Positions 10,096-18,580 of a DNA stretch of 64,000 bases are shown piece by piece. Both the position numbers and the translations under genes were made by a program. This stretch comes from Leucothrix pacifica (GTDB lineage: Bacteria > Pseudomonadota > Gammaproteobacteria > Thiotrichales > Thiotrichaceae): assembly GCF_003172875.1 (NCBI RefSeq), contig NZ_QGKM01000005.1, positions 179,087-243,086 of the forward strand. The letters run 5' to 3'. The notes under the pieces are model-generated. The model had not been told where the DNA came from. It made no database searches and worked only from the letters and a program-made list of their open reading frames with translations. The stretch's first letter is position 1; each line of letters begins with the position of its first letter.

Positions 10096-11022
10096 TTATT
10101 TCTGTATTAAGCCAGAGTGGATGGCAAGTGTTTCCATCAAGGCTTTTTGTGCATGTAGGCGGTTTTCTGCCTCATCCCACACTACACTCTGCTTACCTTC
10201 AAGCACTTCAGCGGTGACTTCTTCATCACGATGAGCAGGCAGACAATGCATAAACAAGGCGTCATCATGTGCACATGCCATTACCTCAGCATCCACACAA
10301 TAATCTTTAAATGCAGCCATACGGACGGCCTGCTCTTCCTCCTGCCCCATGCTAGCCCATACGTCTGTTGAGATTAAATCAGAACCCGCTGATGCTTCTT
10401 TAATATCCGTAATAATTTCTGCATGAGAACCAACTGCTTCCAGTAACGCAGCATCTGGCTCATAGCCCTTGGGACAAGCAATATTCAGTTTAAAATCAAA
10501 CTGACGTGCAGCGTTCATCCATGATTGGCACATATTATTACCATCACCGACCCACGTCACTGTCTTACCGGCGATACTGCCGCGGTACTCAACGTAAGTC
10601 ATAATGTCTGCAAGCAACTGGCATGGGTGGTAATCATCAGTCAATGCATTGATAACCGGCACTGAGGAGTATTCGGCAAACCGTAACAATTGCTCATGAT
10701 CAAAGGTTCTGACCATGATCATATCTACCATCCGAGAAATGACACGTGCACTGTCTTCCACTGGCTCACCACGGCCCAACTGAGTATCTCGTGGTGACAA
10801 GAAGAGTCCATGCCCACCTAACTGAGTAATACCGGTTTCAAAAGAAACACGGGTACGGGTAGATGATTTCTCAAAAATCATCGCCAAGGTACGTTGCTTT
10901 AACGGCTGAGTGACATCACCGCTTTTCCATTGTTGCTTCATCTGAATGGCGCGCTGAATTAGCTCAGATAACTCGCTCTGAGAAAAATCCATTAACGTCA
11001 TGAAGTGTCTTACATTTGACAT
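10096..11022 (-). CDS. argF: Ornithine carbamoyltransferase
   Basis: The 308-residue enzyme makes citrulline from ornithine and carbamoyl phosphate in arginine biosynthesis. The carbamoyl-phosphate loop SSTRTR (about residues 51-56), the HPCQ motif ([11 protein letters not shown]) and the ornithine-binding HCLPAHR are present. It lies 14 bp downstream of argD, so the two arginine genes are co-transcribed, with prfC behind them. Confidence 0.95.
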   Translation of the reverse strand: MSNVRHFMTLMDFSQSELSELIQRAIQMKQQWKSGDVTQPLKQRTLAMIFEKSSTRTRVSFETGITQLGGHGLFLSPRDTQLGRGEPVEDSARVISRMVDMIMVRTFDHEQLLRFAEYSSVPVINALTDDYHPCQLLADIMTYVEYRGSIAGKTVTWVGDGNNMCQSWMNAARQFDFKLNIACPKGYEPDAALLEAVGSHAEIITDIKEASAGSDLISTDVWASMGQEEEQAVRMAAFKDYCVDAEVMACAHDDALFMHCLPAHRDEEVTAEVLEGKQSVVWDEAENRLHAQKALMETLAIHSGLIQK

Positions 11023-11036
11023 AGCTTTAGTCTTTC

Positions 11037-12209
11037 TTAATCTTGAACAAACGCACTTACCAGCGCACCCACAATCCTGGTGATTTCATCAGCCTGATCT
11101 TTTGTCAGTGTCAATGGTGGTAACAAACGAATCACATTACCGGCTGTTACATTGATTAACAGTCCATGCTCTAATGCCTGACCCACCAAAGCTCCACAAT
11201 CGCGATCCAGCACGATCCCCAACATCAGTCCTTTTGAGCGAATTGTTTTTACAGCCGCCACGCCAGACAATGTTTCTGCAAGTTGGGCATGTAAATACTG
11301 CCCCATCTCTGAAGCGTTCTTTTTAAGGCCACCTGACTCCATCGCATCCACAACTGCCAATGCCGCGCGCGTGGAAAGCGGATTACCACCAAAGGTAGAA
11401 CCGTGTGTGCCGGCTTTGAGCACATCTCTTACCTTATCTGCTGCCAGACATGCTCCAATTGGCACACCATTCCCTAACGCCTTGGCTAATGTCATGACAT
11501 CAGGCTTGATATTGGAGTGTTGAAAACCGAACCATTCACCCGTACGGCACATACCGGTTTGAATTTCATCCAGCATCAGTAACCAGTTATTCGCATCACA
11601 AATCTTACGCAGATTAGCAATGTAATCCGCGTCAGGAACGACAACACCGCCCTCACCCTGAACAGGCTCAACCAGAATCGCAACCACATCAGCATTGTGC
11701 TTGGCAGTACTCTCTACTGCTGCAATATCGTTGTAGGGCACTCTGACAAAGCCGGACAATAATGGCGAAAAGCCAGCCTGAACTTTGCGACTACCCGTAG
11801 CGGATAGTGTTGCCAGCGTACGGCCGTGGAAGCTGCCTTCCATCACTATGATATTCGGAGTCTCTATGCCGCGGCTTTTACCATACAGCCGGGCTAACTT
11901 GATTGCAGCCTCATTGGCTTCCGCGCCGGAATTACCAAAAAACACATTACTCATCCCGGATAGCTTGCACAGTTTTTCAGCCAACTTTTCCTGATTAGCA
12001 ATGTGATAAATATTCGATGTATGAATCAGTGTTCGCGCTTGATCACAAAGGGCGTCTGCTACACCTTCATGAGAATGCCCGAGACTCGTGACTGCGATAC
12101 CGCAGAGCGAATCCAAATACTTTTTACCTTCAGTATCATAAAGATATGCGCCCTCACCCCTTTCAAAGGTGATAGGTAGACTTGCATATGTCGACATCAG
12201 TGAGTTCAT
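11037..12209 (-). CDS. argD: Acetylornithine/succinyldiaminopimelate aminotransferase
   Basis: This class III PLP-dependent aminotransferase (390 residues) converts N-acetylglutamate semialdehyde to N-acetylornithine. The PLP lysine is in [14 protein letters not shown], and the family motifs [17 protein letters not shown] and [14 protein letters not shown] are clear. I placed the start at the ATG at 12209, which has GGAG about eight bases upstream; the frame stays open to a TTG at 12287 but that extension runs close to the sodB terminator and lacks family similarity. It is the first gene of argD-argF-prfC. Confidence 0.93.
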   Translation of the reverse strand: MNSLMSTYASLPITFERGEGAYLYDTEGKKYLDSLCGIAVTSLGHSHEGVADALCDQARTLIHTSNIYHIANQEKLAEKLCKLSGMSNVFFGNSGAEANEAAIKLARLYGKSRGIETPNIIVMEGSFHGRTLATLSATGSRKVQAGFSPLLSGFVRVPYNDIAAVESTAKHNADVVAILVEPVQGEGGVVVPDADYIANLRKICDANNWLLMLDEIQTGMCRTGEWFGFQHSNIKPDVMTLAKALGNGVPIGACLAADKVRDVLKAGTHGSTFGGNPLSTRAALAVVDAMESGGLKKNASEMGQYLHAQLAETLSGVAAVKTIRSKGLMLGIVLDRDCGALVGQALEHGLLINVTAGNVIRLLPPLTLTKDQADEITRIVGALVSAFVQD

Positions 12210-12293
12210 AGAATTGGCTCCAAATCTTTCAACCCCCGCCCACTTAACAACACGACTAACTATTGGCAACAAATGGGCTAATTGCAATAAAAT

Positions 12294-12327
12294 AAAAAAG
12301 GGTGACTATAAAGTCACCCTTTTTTAG
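12294..12327 (-). terminator. Terminator of sodB
   Basis: A 12-14 bp inverted repeat (AAAAAAGGGTGACT / AGTCACCCTTTTTT) with a very short loop has A- and T-runs on both sides and sits 50 bp after sodB, before argD on the same strand. Confidence 0.85.
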
Positions 12328-12377
12328 GCAAGTTATTGATTTTGTCAGATTAACTTTGCCCGGTCAATCCAATAAAA

Positions 12378-12962
12378 TTAAGCTGCGAAGTTACCCGCAA
12401 CGAAATCCCAATTGATGACTTCCCAGAATGATTCAACGTAAGCAGGACGAGCGTTACGCTTATCGACATAGTAAGCGTGCTCCCATACGTCAATTGTTAA
12501 CAATGGCGTTAAACCAGCTGTTAGAGGACAACCTGCATTTGCAGTGTTAACGATTTCCAGAGCGCCGTCAGCATTCTTAACCAACCACGTCCAACCAGAA
12601 CCGAAGTTTGTCACAGCAGATGTTGAGAACTTCTCTTTAAAATCTGCGAAAGAACCGAACGTTTCAGTGATAGCATCCGCGAGTGCACCTGTTGGCTCAC
12701 CACCAGCGTCAGGACCCATGCAGTTGAAGTAAAAAGTATGGTTCCAAACCTGAGCCGCATTGTTGAAGATGCCGCCAGCAGGAGCTGAAGTAACGATCTC
12801 TTCAAGAGACTTATCTTCAAACTCAGTACCCGGAATCAGGTTGTTTAAGTTAGTCACGTAAGCAGCATGGTGCTTGTCGTGGTGATACTCAAATGTTTCT
12901 GCAGAGATGTGTGGCTCTAGTGCGTCTTTAGCGAAAGGCAAAGCGGGTAAAGTATGTGCCAT
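12378..12962 (-). CDS. sodB: Superoxide dismutase [Fe]
   Basis: The 194-residue cytoplasmic enzyme dismutates superoxide. Metal ligands expected for Fe/Mn SODs are visible: His in EYHHDKHH, His in WNHTFYF, and Asp and His in DVWEHAYY. Length and FNNAAQVWNHTFYF favour the iron type, though Fe and Mn forms cannot be separated with certainty by eye. The gene is monocistronic, with its own downstream terminator. The 169 bp upstream hold its promoter; I could not pick out convincing hexamers. Confidence 0.94.
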   Translation of the reverse strand: MAHTLPALPFAKDALEPHISAETFEYHHDKHHAAYVTNLNNLIPGTEFEDKSLEEIVTSAPAGGIFNNAAQVWNHTFYFNCMGPDAGGEPTGALADAITETFGSFADFKEKFSTSAVTNFGSGWTWLVKNADGALEIVNTANAGCPLTAGLTPLLTIDVWEHAYYVDKRNARPAYVESFWEVINWDFVAGNFAA

Positions 12963-13131
12963 GTTAGTGTGCTCCTAACGTGTTTAGAAAATTTTAGTGG
13001 AGCTAGAGTAATCAAGACGCCCAGACAACGCAATAGCACCAACCTTTTATGCGAGAATTATTTAGTGATCACCCTAACCGTCTCACTGAAGTGACAGTTA
13101 CTTTGTCACTACAGCAGCCTGAGTGATGAGA

Positions 13132-14622
13132 TTAGTGAGGCAGATAGAGTCGAACCCGGGCACCAACTTGCGGAGATGCTTTTAACTCGATACGTCCACC
13201 AACGGCTTCAACCAATTCAGCACTAATAGCCAAGCCGATTCCCTGACCCTCAGTTTTACTATCATCACGCATTCCGCGCTTCAGTAGCTCACTTGGACTA
13301 TCAACACCAAAGCCCATGCCATCGTCGTCGATATCCACCACTAAGAAGTTAGTTTCATTCTTCGCGCTAATTTCAACCACTTCACTACAGAAGCGACAGG
13401 CATTATTGATCAGGTTTCCAAACAGCTCAATCAAGTCATCCGACTCCAGACGAACCTTGTCATATTCATCTACATTAATAATGATTTCAAAGCTCTTCTC
13501 GTGATAGACCTTATAAAGTGACTCTCTGAGTCTGAACAATACAGGTCGTAACGCCACCTGCTCTACCATGGCATTGGGTGCCCGCACCACAGCACGCTTT
13601 AACTGATACGCCACGATATCCGACATATGCCGGATCTCATTCATCAAGTCCGTCTGATCATCATCTTTCATTTTATATTTTGACTGCGCAGTAGCCAACA
13701 ATGCGCTAAGAGGGGTTTTCAGGCTGTGCGCCAAGTTCTCTAATGATTCGCGATAACGTTGCTTCTGACCTTTCTCAACATTGATCAGCGTATTAATCGC
13801 ACTTTTCACTTCCATCAACTCTACCGGATAAGCTTTTTCTATGGCCTTTTGGGCACCGGCTTCAATTTGGCGAACTTCACCCTCGAAGTCGCGAATCGGT
13901 GTGATGATAAAATAATTACTAATAAGCTGGGACACTAACACTAACGCTAAGGTGCAAAAGAAAAGTGCAATGATATTCTTCTGAACATGATCTGAGTCGC
14001 TCGCCATGCCTCTTGCAGACTTAGCAACCACCACGCGAACTATTTCATCACCCGCAGTTACCAGCTGTGAATACACGGCAAACTTCAGGTTAGTCGTCTG
14101 ATCTTCTTGATATGGACGAAGATAGCGCTCCTTCAGCTGTGCTTTACCAACCTCAAGATCATCCTTAATATCAAACTGTTTCACCGCTTCCGCGTACGAG
14201 AAAGAGCCCGTTGGGTTAGGCACTTCGTTAGGAAACTTACTTTGCCAGCGAAGCTCACCGGTTTTAGCATTTTCAACATAAGCATAGTATTCATGTTTTG
14301 TGCCATCGTCATCGAATCCACGGCTGAACTTGTATTGCGACATCAACTTGTTCAGCTCGAAAGTGTCTGCCTTGGTATCAATGGTGTCGTCAGAGAAAAT
14401 CGGCACACTCAGAAGCATCGCATTAGCGACATCTCCTTGTTCCGACATCATTTGGTTTTTCAAACGTGTATCGTAAAGACTGAGATAACCACCGCCCAAT
14501 AGTGAAACACCAAGCGCAACCAATACCAACATACTGATCATTTGCCGCATGCGCAGTGAATTCATGCCGAATTTATTAAAAAGGGAGGATGAGCCCATTG
14601 TGGAGATTAGAGAATTTGTCAT
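13132..14622 (-). CDS. PhoQ-like membrane sensor histidine kinase (no adjacent regulator)
   Basis: The 496-residue protein has an N-terminal membrane helix (ISMLVLVALGVSLLGG), a ~170-residue periplasmic sensor region, a second helix (IIALFFCTLALVLVSQL), a HAMP-like linker and a kinase core. The H-box LAHSLKTPLS (His299) is the form seen in PhoQ. The ATPase has N-box NLINNACRF, DIDDDGMGFG and GQGIGLAIS. No response regulator gene lies on either side, although PhoQ is normally downstream of phoP. The start is uncertain: the frame opens at a TTG (14664), ATGs follow at 14622, 14598 and 14565, and none has a clear RBS. The signal sensed is unknown; acidic patches in the periplasmic part (FSRGFDDDGTKHE) could bind divalent cations as in PhoQ. 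Confidence 0.85.
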   Translation of the reverse strand: MTNSLISTMGSSSLFNKFGMNSLRMRQMISMLVLVALGVSLLGGGYLSLYDTRLKNQMMSEQGDVANAMLLSVPIFSDDTIDTKADTFELNKLMSQYKFSRGFDDDGTKHEYYAYVENAKTGELRWQSKFPNEVPNPTGSFSYAEAVKQFDIKDDLEVGKAQLKERYLRPYQEDQTTNLKFAVYSQLVTAGDEIVRVVVAKSARGMASDSDHVQKNIIALFFCTLALVLVSQLISNYFIITPIRDFEGEVRQIEAGAQKAIEKAYPVELMEVKSAINTLINVEKGQKQRYRESLENLAHSLKTPLSALLATAQSKYKMKDDDQTDLMNEIRHMSDIVAYQLKRAVVRAPNAMVEQVALRPVLFRLRESLYKVYHEKSFEIIINVDEYDKVRLESDDLIELFGNLINNACRFCSEVVEISAKNETNFLVVDIDDDGMGFGVDSPSELLKRGMRDDSKTEGQGIGLAISAELVEAVGGRIELKASPQVGARVRLYLPH

Positions 14623-15003
14623 GTCTATATTTTTTTTATAATCGCAGCCCCTGAGTCCCACCAATCCATGACTAGCTCAGTCTTTAACGATTTTTTAACT
14701 CAATGTTCTACGTTGCCGGATCTGTCTTTCCCCCTGACCGACCTGAGTAGAAGCCCCTACATTTAGTTAAGTAACGATCAACACGAATAACTTTGTATGT
14801 CGTCTTGGTAATATTATTTTTTTATAAAACACAGATTCAAGAAGTATTTTCCGACACGGAGTTCGCCGAAATTGTAATCTGCCGAATACTTAACCTTGAC
14901 TGAGTATATGCTGAATTATTATTCAGGGAAAGTGCTTTTTGCTCAAAATAAAAAAGCCCGTCATGCGGCTAAACATGACGGGCTTGAGTTAGTGAATAGT
15001 GAA
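14623..15003. other. Gene-free spacer with an inverted repeat
   Basis: This ~380-bp AT-rich stretch between the kinase and a small secreted-protein gene has no credible coding frame. It contains the secreted-protein terminator (14940-14985), a short palindrome CTGAAT-TATT-ATTCAG at 14911-14926, and a TTGACT a few bases before the palindrome that could be a plus-strand -35 element, without a convincing -10. Promoters for the kinase should be in the left part. Confidence 0.5.
14940..14985 (-). terminator. Terminator of the small secreted-protein gene
   Basis: On the minus strand, AAGCCCGTCATG and CATGACGGGCTT form a perfect 12-bp stem followed by seven T and an AT-rich tail. It lies 19 bp after the stop of the gene at 15004-15336. 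Confidence 0.9.
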
Positions 15004-15336
15004 CTATCGTGTCAACATAGTTAGTTCAGTGTTACCTTTACTGCAGTTAAAGGTAACGCGTTTTAGCTCGCCTTTGTACATAAAGCGTGCGTTATAGCAA
15101 TTAGGATACATCGGCGAAGGCTTCGGTGTAATACGGGGGACAACACCCTTATAGCCTCTGCGAACTGCAACAGCAACCTGAGCTTTACTGACCTTTCCAT
15201 TATGAGCAGCGATCTTAAAATCCTTGATACCGTGTGCTGCCGTTGATGACACTGCATAAGTGAAACCTGTCATATTAAGAGCAGCAGCTACAACCGTAGC
15301 AGTCGCTACAACTTTAACAGTCTTAAATATTTTCAT
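15004..15336 (-). CDS. Small secreted protein of unknown function
   Basis: The 110-residue product has a clear signal peptide (MKIFKTVKVVATATVVAAA, cleavage near TYA-VSS). The mature ~80 residues are basic, with two cysteines (YPNCYNARF and FNCSKGN) that could pair, and a Pro-rich segment (PRITPKPSPMYP). I chose the ATG at 15336 because AGGAAGAG lies just upstream and the signal peptide begins there; the frame extends to 15471 but that part looks non-coding. It has its own strong terminator, so it is a single-gene unit. I do not recognise the family; periplasmic or secreted location is the only safe inference. Confidence 0.75.
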   Translation of the reverse strand: MKIFKTVKVVATATVVAAALNMTGFTYAVSSTAAHGIKDFKIAAHNGKVSKAQVAVAVRRGYKGVVPRITPKPSPMYPNCYNARFMYKGELKRVTFNCSKGNTELTMLTR

Positions 15337-15696
15337 TGAACTCTTCCTTATTAAATCGCCTTCTAAAACTTCCGAAAGCGGTGCATGTCGATGATCAACA
15401 AGCACGTTCCATTGGTTATGCATGGCTCGCGCATTCGCCATAAAGTTCCATCTAATGGCGTTAACGGACAAAATATATACATAAATACTTTATCTAGGAT
15501 TGCAGTATAGACCAGCACTCCGCACAATGACAATACAATATTTCTATAAGTAACTGAATCTTAACCATTTATTACACCTATCAGGCTGATTCAGCTAGCT
15601 TATGGGCAAATTATCAACGCATAACTCTGTTCTAGCATATGCGCTTTATTCTGACATAATGGTTCTTTATTTTTAAAAAACTTAAGTGTATTCAAT
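15337..15696. other. Gene-free spacer between divergent genes
   Basis: About 360 bp separate the divergent small secreted-protein gene and the asparagine-synthase-like gene. It should hold both promoters. It is AT-rich, especially near 15475-15550 and 15600-15690, but I see no hexamer pair good enough to call, no repeat and no conserved RNA motif. Confidence 0.5.
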
Positions 15697-17469
15697 ATGT
15701 GTGGAATTTGTGGTGAATATCGGCTAGACGGAAGCCATCCTCAGCTAAGCAATATACATTCAATGATGGATAAGCTGGAAAAGCGGGGTCCGGATAGCTC
15801 AGGAAGCTACTCAGACGGCCCTCTCGCTTTTGGACATCGCCGCCTGTCGATTCTGGATCTCACAGAGAAAGGCAACCAACCCATGGTCGACTCACACCTG
15901 GGTCTGGCGCTGGTTTTCAACGGCACTATCTACAACCATCCTGAACTGCGCGAGCAATTAACAGCACGAGGTCACCGCTTCTTCTCAACCGGTGACACTG
16001 AAGTTATCCTTAAAGCTTACGCAGAGTGGGGAAAAGACTGTGTAAAGCGATTCCTGGGTATGTTCGCAATCGCCATTTGGGATCTTAAGAAAAAAACCTT
16101 GTTCATGGCACGTGATCGCATGGGCATAAAACCGCTCTACTACAGTTTTGGCAAGCAAGGAATTCGCTTCGCTTCAACCATGCCTGCACTACTGGATACA
16201 CCTGATATCGACACGAGCCTTGATCCTGCAGCACTGCATAATCTCTTTACCTTACACGCAGTTGTTCCGGCGCCACGTACTATTCTAAACGGGGTAAGAA
16301 AACTGCAGCCAGCCCATAGCCTGACGATTCATGAAAATGGCGAGCACACACTGGAACGCTATTGGGAGCTTGACGCTACACGGCCTGAAACGGATAAGAG
16401 CGAGGATGAATGGATTGAAGAAATCCATGAAGCATTACGTGTAGCGGTTAGACGCCGTAATAATATTTCTGATGTCCCGGTTGGTGTACTCCTTTCCGGC
16501 GGCCTTGATTCAAGCTTGCTAGTCGGATTACTGGACGAAATAGGCATAGAAGATATCCGCACATTCACCATTGGTTTTGATGACCAACCGGAAGAAAAAG
16601 GGAGCGAATATGAATACTCAGACGCAGTCGTTGAGCGATTCAATACCAATCACCACAAGTTCCATATACCCAATGAGCAAACGCTAACACGCCTACCTGA
16701 AGCAATCGCGAATATGTCTGAGCCGATGTTCGGACAGGATGCTATTGGCTTTTACTTGCTGTCTGAACAAGTCTCGAAGCATGTAAAGGTTGTTCAGTCA
16801 GGACAAGGGGCTGATGAAGTATTCGGCGGCTATTTCTGGTATCCACAAATGCACGACGCTAAAGGCTCTGCACTGGAACGCTTCAGCCCATACTATTTTG
16901 ACCGTGACCATAATGAAATGGCTGACATGCTGACACCTCAGTATATCAGCCGTGACTTCACGTCAGAACTCATGAAAGATCTATTAGAAGCCCCTAAGGC
17001 CGATGAATTTATTGATTCGGTGTTACGCGCAGATACCACCACCTTGATCGTAGATGATCCTGTAAAACGGGTAGATAACATGACGATGGCATGGGGATTA
17101 GAAGCCCGAGTTCCCTTTCTTGATCATGAATTAGTTGAGTTAGCCGCCAGAATGCCTCCAGAGCTTAAGTTAAGAGATGGTGGAAAATATGCACTGAAAA
17201 AGATCTCTCGCGGGGTAGTTCCCGACAGTGTGATTGACCGTCCGAAAGGTTACTTCCCAGTACCGGCACTAAAGTTTGTTCGCGGTGAGTTTCTTGAGTT
17301 TATGCAAGATACTCTGCACTCGCAGGCGTGTCGTGAACGTGGTTTATACCAGAGTAGTTATGTCGAGAAGTTGCTTGCTCAACCGGATAAATACCTAACG
17401 CGCATTCAAGGTAGCAAAATTTGGCATCTTACGTTACTTGAGCATTGGCTACAGACGCACAATATTTGA
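15697..17469 (+). CDS. N-acetylglutaminylglutamine amidotransferase (asparagine synthase family)
   Basis: The 590-residue enzyme has an N-terminal class II glutaminase domain (Cys2 nucleophile in MCGICGEYR, then RRLSILDL and FNGTIYN) and a C-terminal ATP-pyrophosphatase domain with LLSGGLDSS (about residues 267-275). Length and stretches such as EYEYSDAVVERF, SEPMFGQDAIGFYLLSE and VVQSGQGADEVFGGY match the subfamily that amidates N-acetylglutaminylglutamine to NAGGN, a dipeptide osmolyte, not ordinary AsnB. The partner synthase (acetyltransferase/ligase) is normally adjacent but is not in this window. A general asparagine synthetase is the alternative. It is monocistronic with a terminator right behind it. 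Confidence 0.82.
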   Translation: MCGICGEYRLDGSHPQLSNIHSMMDKLEKRGPDSSGSYSDGPLAFGHRRLSILDLTEKGNQPMVDSHLGLALVFNGTIYNHPELREQLTARGHRFFSTGDTEVILKAYAEWGKDCVKRFLGMFAIAIWDLKKKTLFMARDRMGIKPLYYSFGKQGIRFASTMPALLDTPDIDTSLDPAALHNLFTLHAVVPAPRTILNGVRKLQPAHSLTIHENGEHTLERYWELDATRPETDKSEDEWIEEIHEALRVAVRRRNNISDVPVGVLLSGGLDSSLLVGLLDEIGIEDIRTFTIGFDDQPEEKGSEYEYSDAVVERFNTNHHKFHIPNEQTLTRLPEAIANMSEPMFGQDAIGFYLLSEQVSKHVKVVQSGQGADEVFGGYFWYPQMHDAKGSALERFSPYYFDRDHNEMADMLTPQYISRDFTSELMKDLLEAPKADEFIDSVLRADTTTLIVDDPVKRVDNMTMAWGLEARVPFLDHELVELAARMPPELKLRDGGKYALKKISRGVVPDSVIDRPKGYFPVPALKFVRGEFLEFMQDTLHSQACRERGLYQSSYVEKLLAQPDKYLTRIQGSKIWHLTLLEHWLQTHNI

Positions 17470-17484
17470 GTGATCTTCAACCGA

Positions 17485-17516
17485 CTAAAAACGGGGCTCA
17501 AAGCTCCGTTTTTTTA
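17485..17516 (+). terminator. Terminator of the amidotransferase gene
   Basis: AAAAACGGGGCT and AGCTCCGTTTTTTT form a stem with a 3-base loop (one G-T pair), followed by a run of seven T, 15 bp after the stop. Confidence 0.88.
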
Positions 17517-17599
17517 TGCGAATTAACCATTGAAATTGCTATACGATAAATCATTGGCGCAGACAATATACCTGCCAACGAGGCATATTCTGAATGGCA

Positions 17600-18580
17600 T
17601 CAATACTGATCACGTGCCTGTTCCAACAGCTTCTCAACTTTCTCATTAAGCACACTTTCTGACTGCTCAAGGAAGTCACTCACTTCCATTGTTTTTTTCA
17701 AACGAATATCCAGCGAACTTAAGCTTTTATTGTAATTTGGCATCGGCGTGAAACCACTGCGGTTGGACATCTGATCAACCATATCAGAGATAAAAAAGGC
17801 AGTGACAGGCATAGTAACTAACACAGCGATACCAATAGCAGAAATAACGCGTATGTAGTGGACACGTGTCAGATATAAGATGAGCAATATAGGGAGTAAT
17901 AAAAACTCAGTAGAATGCTTGAGTATTGTGGATGGCCAATCGGTCGTTAACAAATAATCTAAGAACTGACCGATATATTCAAATACTAACGGTAATAACA
18001 AAAATAACGAGGCAATACTCAATGCAGGAACAAATGCCCAGCGGTGCGCTGAGAGTCTACTCACACTCGCAATCAGTAACGCAAGAGCAAGCATCAACAA
18101 CATTGCGGGAAGCACTTTACTGAGATACATCAAAGAATCTTGCGACACTGGTGTGCTGATGTATTTTCCGGCAGCAATGGCTATCGCGGTGATGATAACA
18201 AAGAAACCCGCCCAATAAGGATTACTCAGAAAGGAGAACCAACCGTTACTGGCAGACTTTATACGGGTAGGCGCCACTTCTGCAGTTGGCGACAATATTC
18301 GTCCTTTGAAGTCCCCCAACCTGACTTCTGCCGGGATACTTAAACTCTGAGGACTCTCTGACAACGGCACGTCATTCAGCTTGGTACCATTTTCTGAGGA
18401 TAAGTTTTGAATTTCAAAGCCATCTTCAAGTCGGTCAATCTTCAGATGTGTGGGTGACACGGTGACATCTGAAATAATGACATCACTGTCAAACCCTCTT
18501 CCAATAATGACCGGAAATTTTTCTAATTTATGATAAGACTTAACACCACGTTGCGTTGTTTCGAGAATTAGTTTTTCCAC
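17600..18580 (-). CDS. FHA-domain protein with multiple membrane segments
   Basis: Residues 1-95 form a forkhead-associated domain, a phosphothreonine-binding module, with the canonical IGRGFDSD, SPTHLKI and NLSSENGT motifs. Residues ~115-275 contain about five hydrophobic segments, and the last ~45 residues are charged and probably helical. The start is a GTG at 18580, with GGTGGAG nine bases upstream, and it overlaps the end of the protease gene by 13 bp, so the two are translationally coupled. The FHA domain should face the cytoplasm and the partner protease the periplasm, which suggests a membrane relay, but no Ser/Thr kinase or phosphatase is encoded nearby. Function unknown. Confidence 0.85.
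   Translation of the reverse strand: MEKLILETTQRGVKSYHKLEKFPVIIGRGFDSDVIISDVTVSPTHLKIDRLEDGFEIQNLSSENGTKLNDVPLSESPQSLSIPAEVRLGDFKGRILSPTAEVAPTRIKSASNGWFSFLSNPYWAGFFVIITAIAIAAGKYISTPVSQDSLMYLSKVLPAMLLMLALALLIASVSRLSAHRWAFVPALSIASLFLLLPLVFEYIGQFLDYLLTTDWPSTILKHSTEFLLLPILLILYLTRVHYIRVISAIGIAVLVTMPVTAFFISDMVDQMSNRSGFTPMPNYNKSLSSLDIRLKKTMEVSDFLEQSESVLNEKVEKLLEQARDQY

Noticed and set aside
12210-12287. N-terminal extension of argD from a TTG
   Set aside because: No RBS and no family similarity; ATG at 12209 has a good RBS and normal length.
15337-15471. Upstream extension of the small secreted protein
   Set aside because: The signal peptide and RBS place the start at 15336; the extension has no protein-like character.
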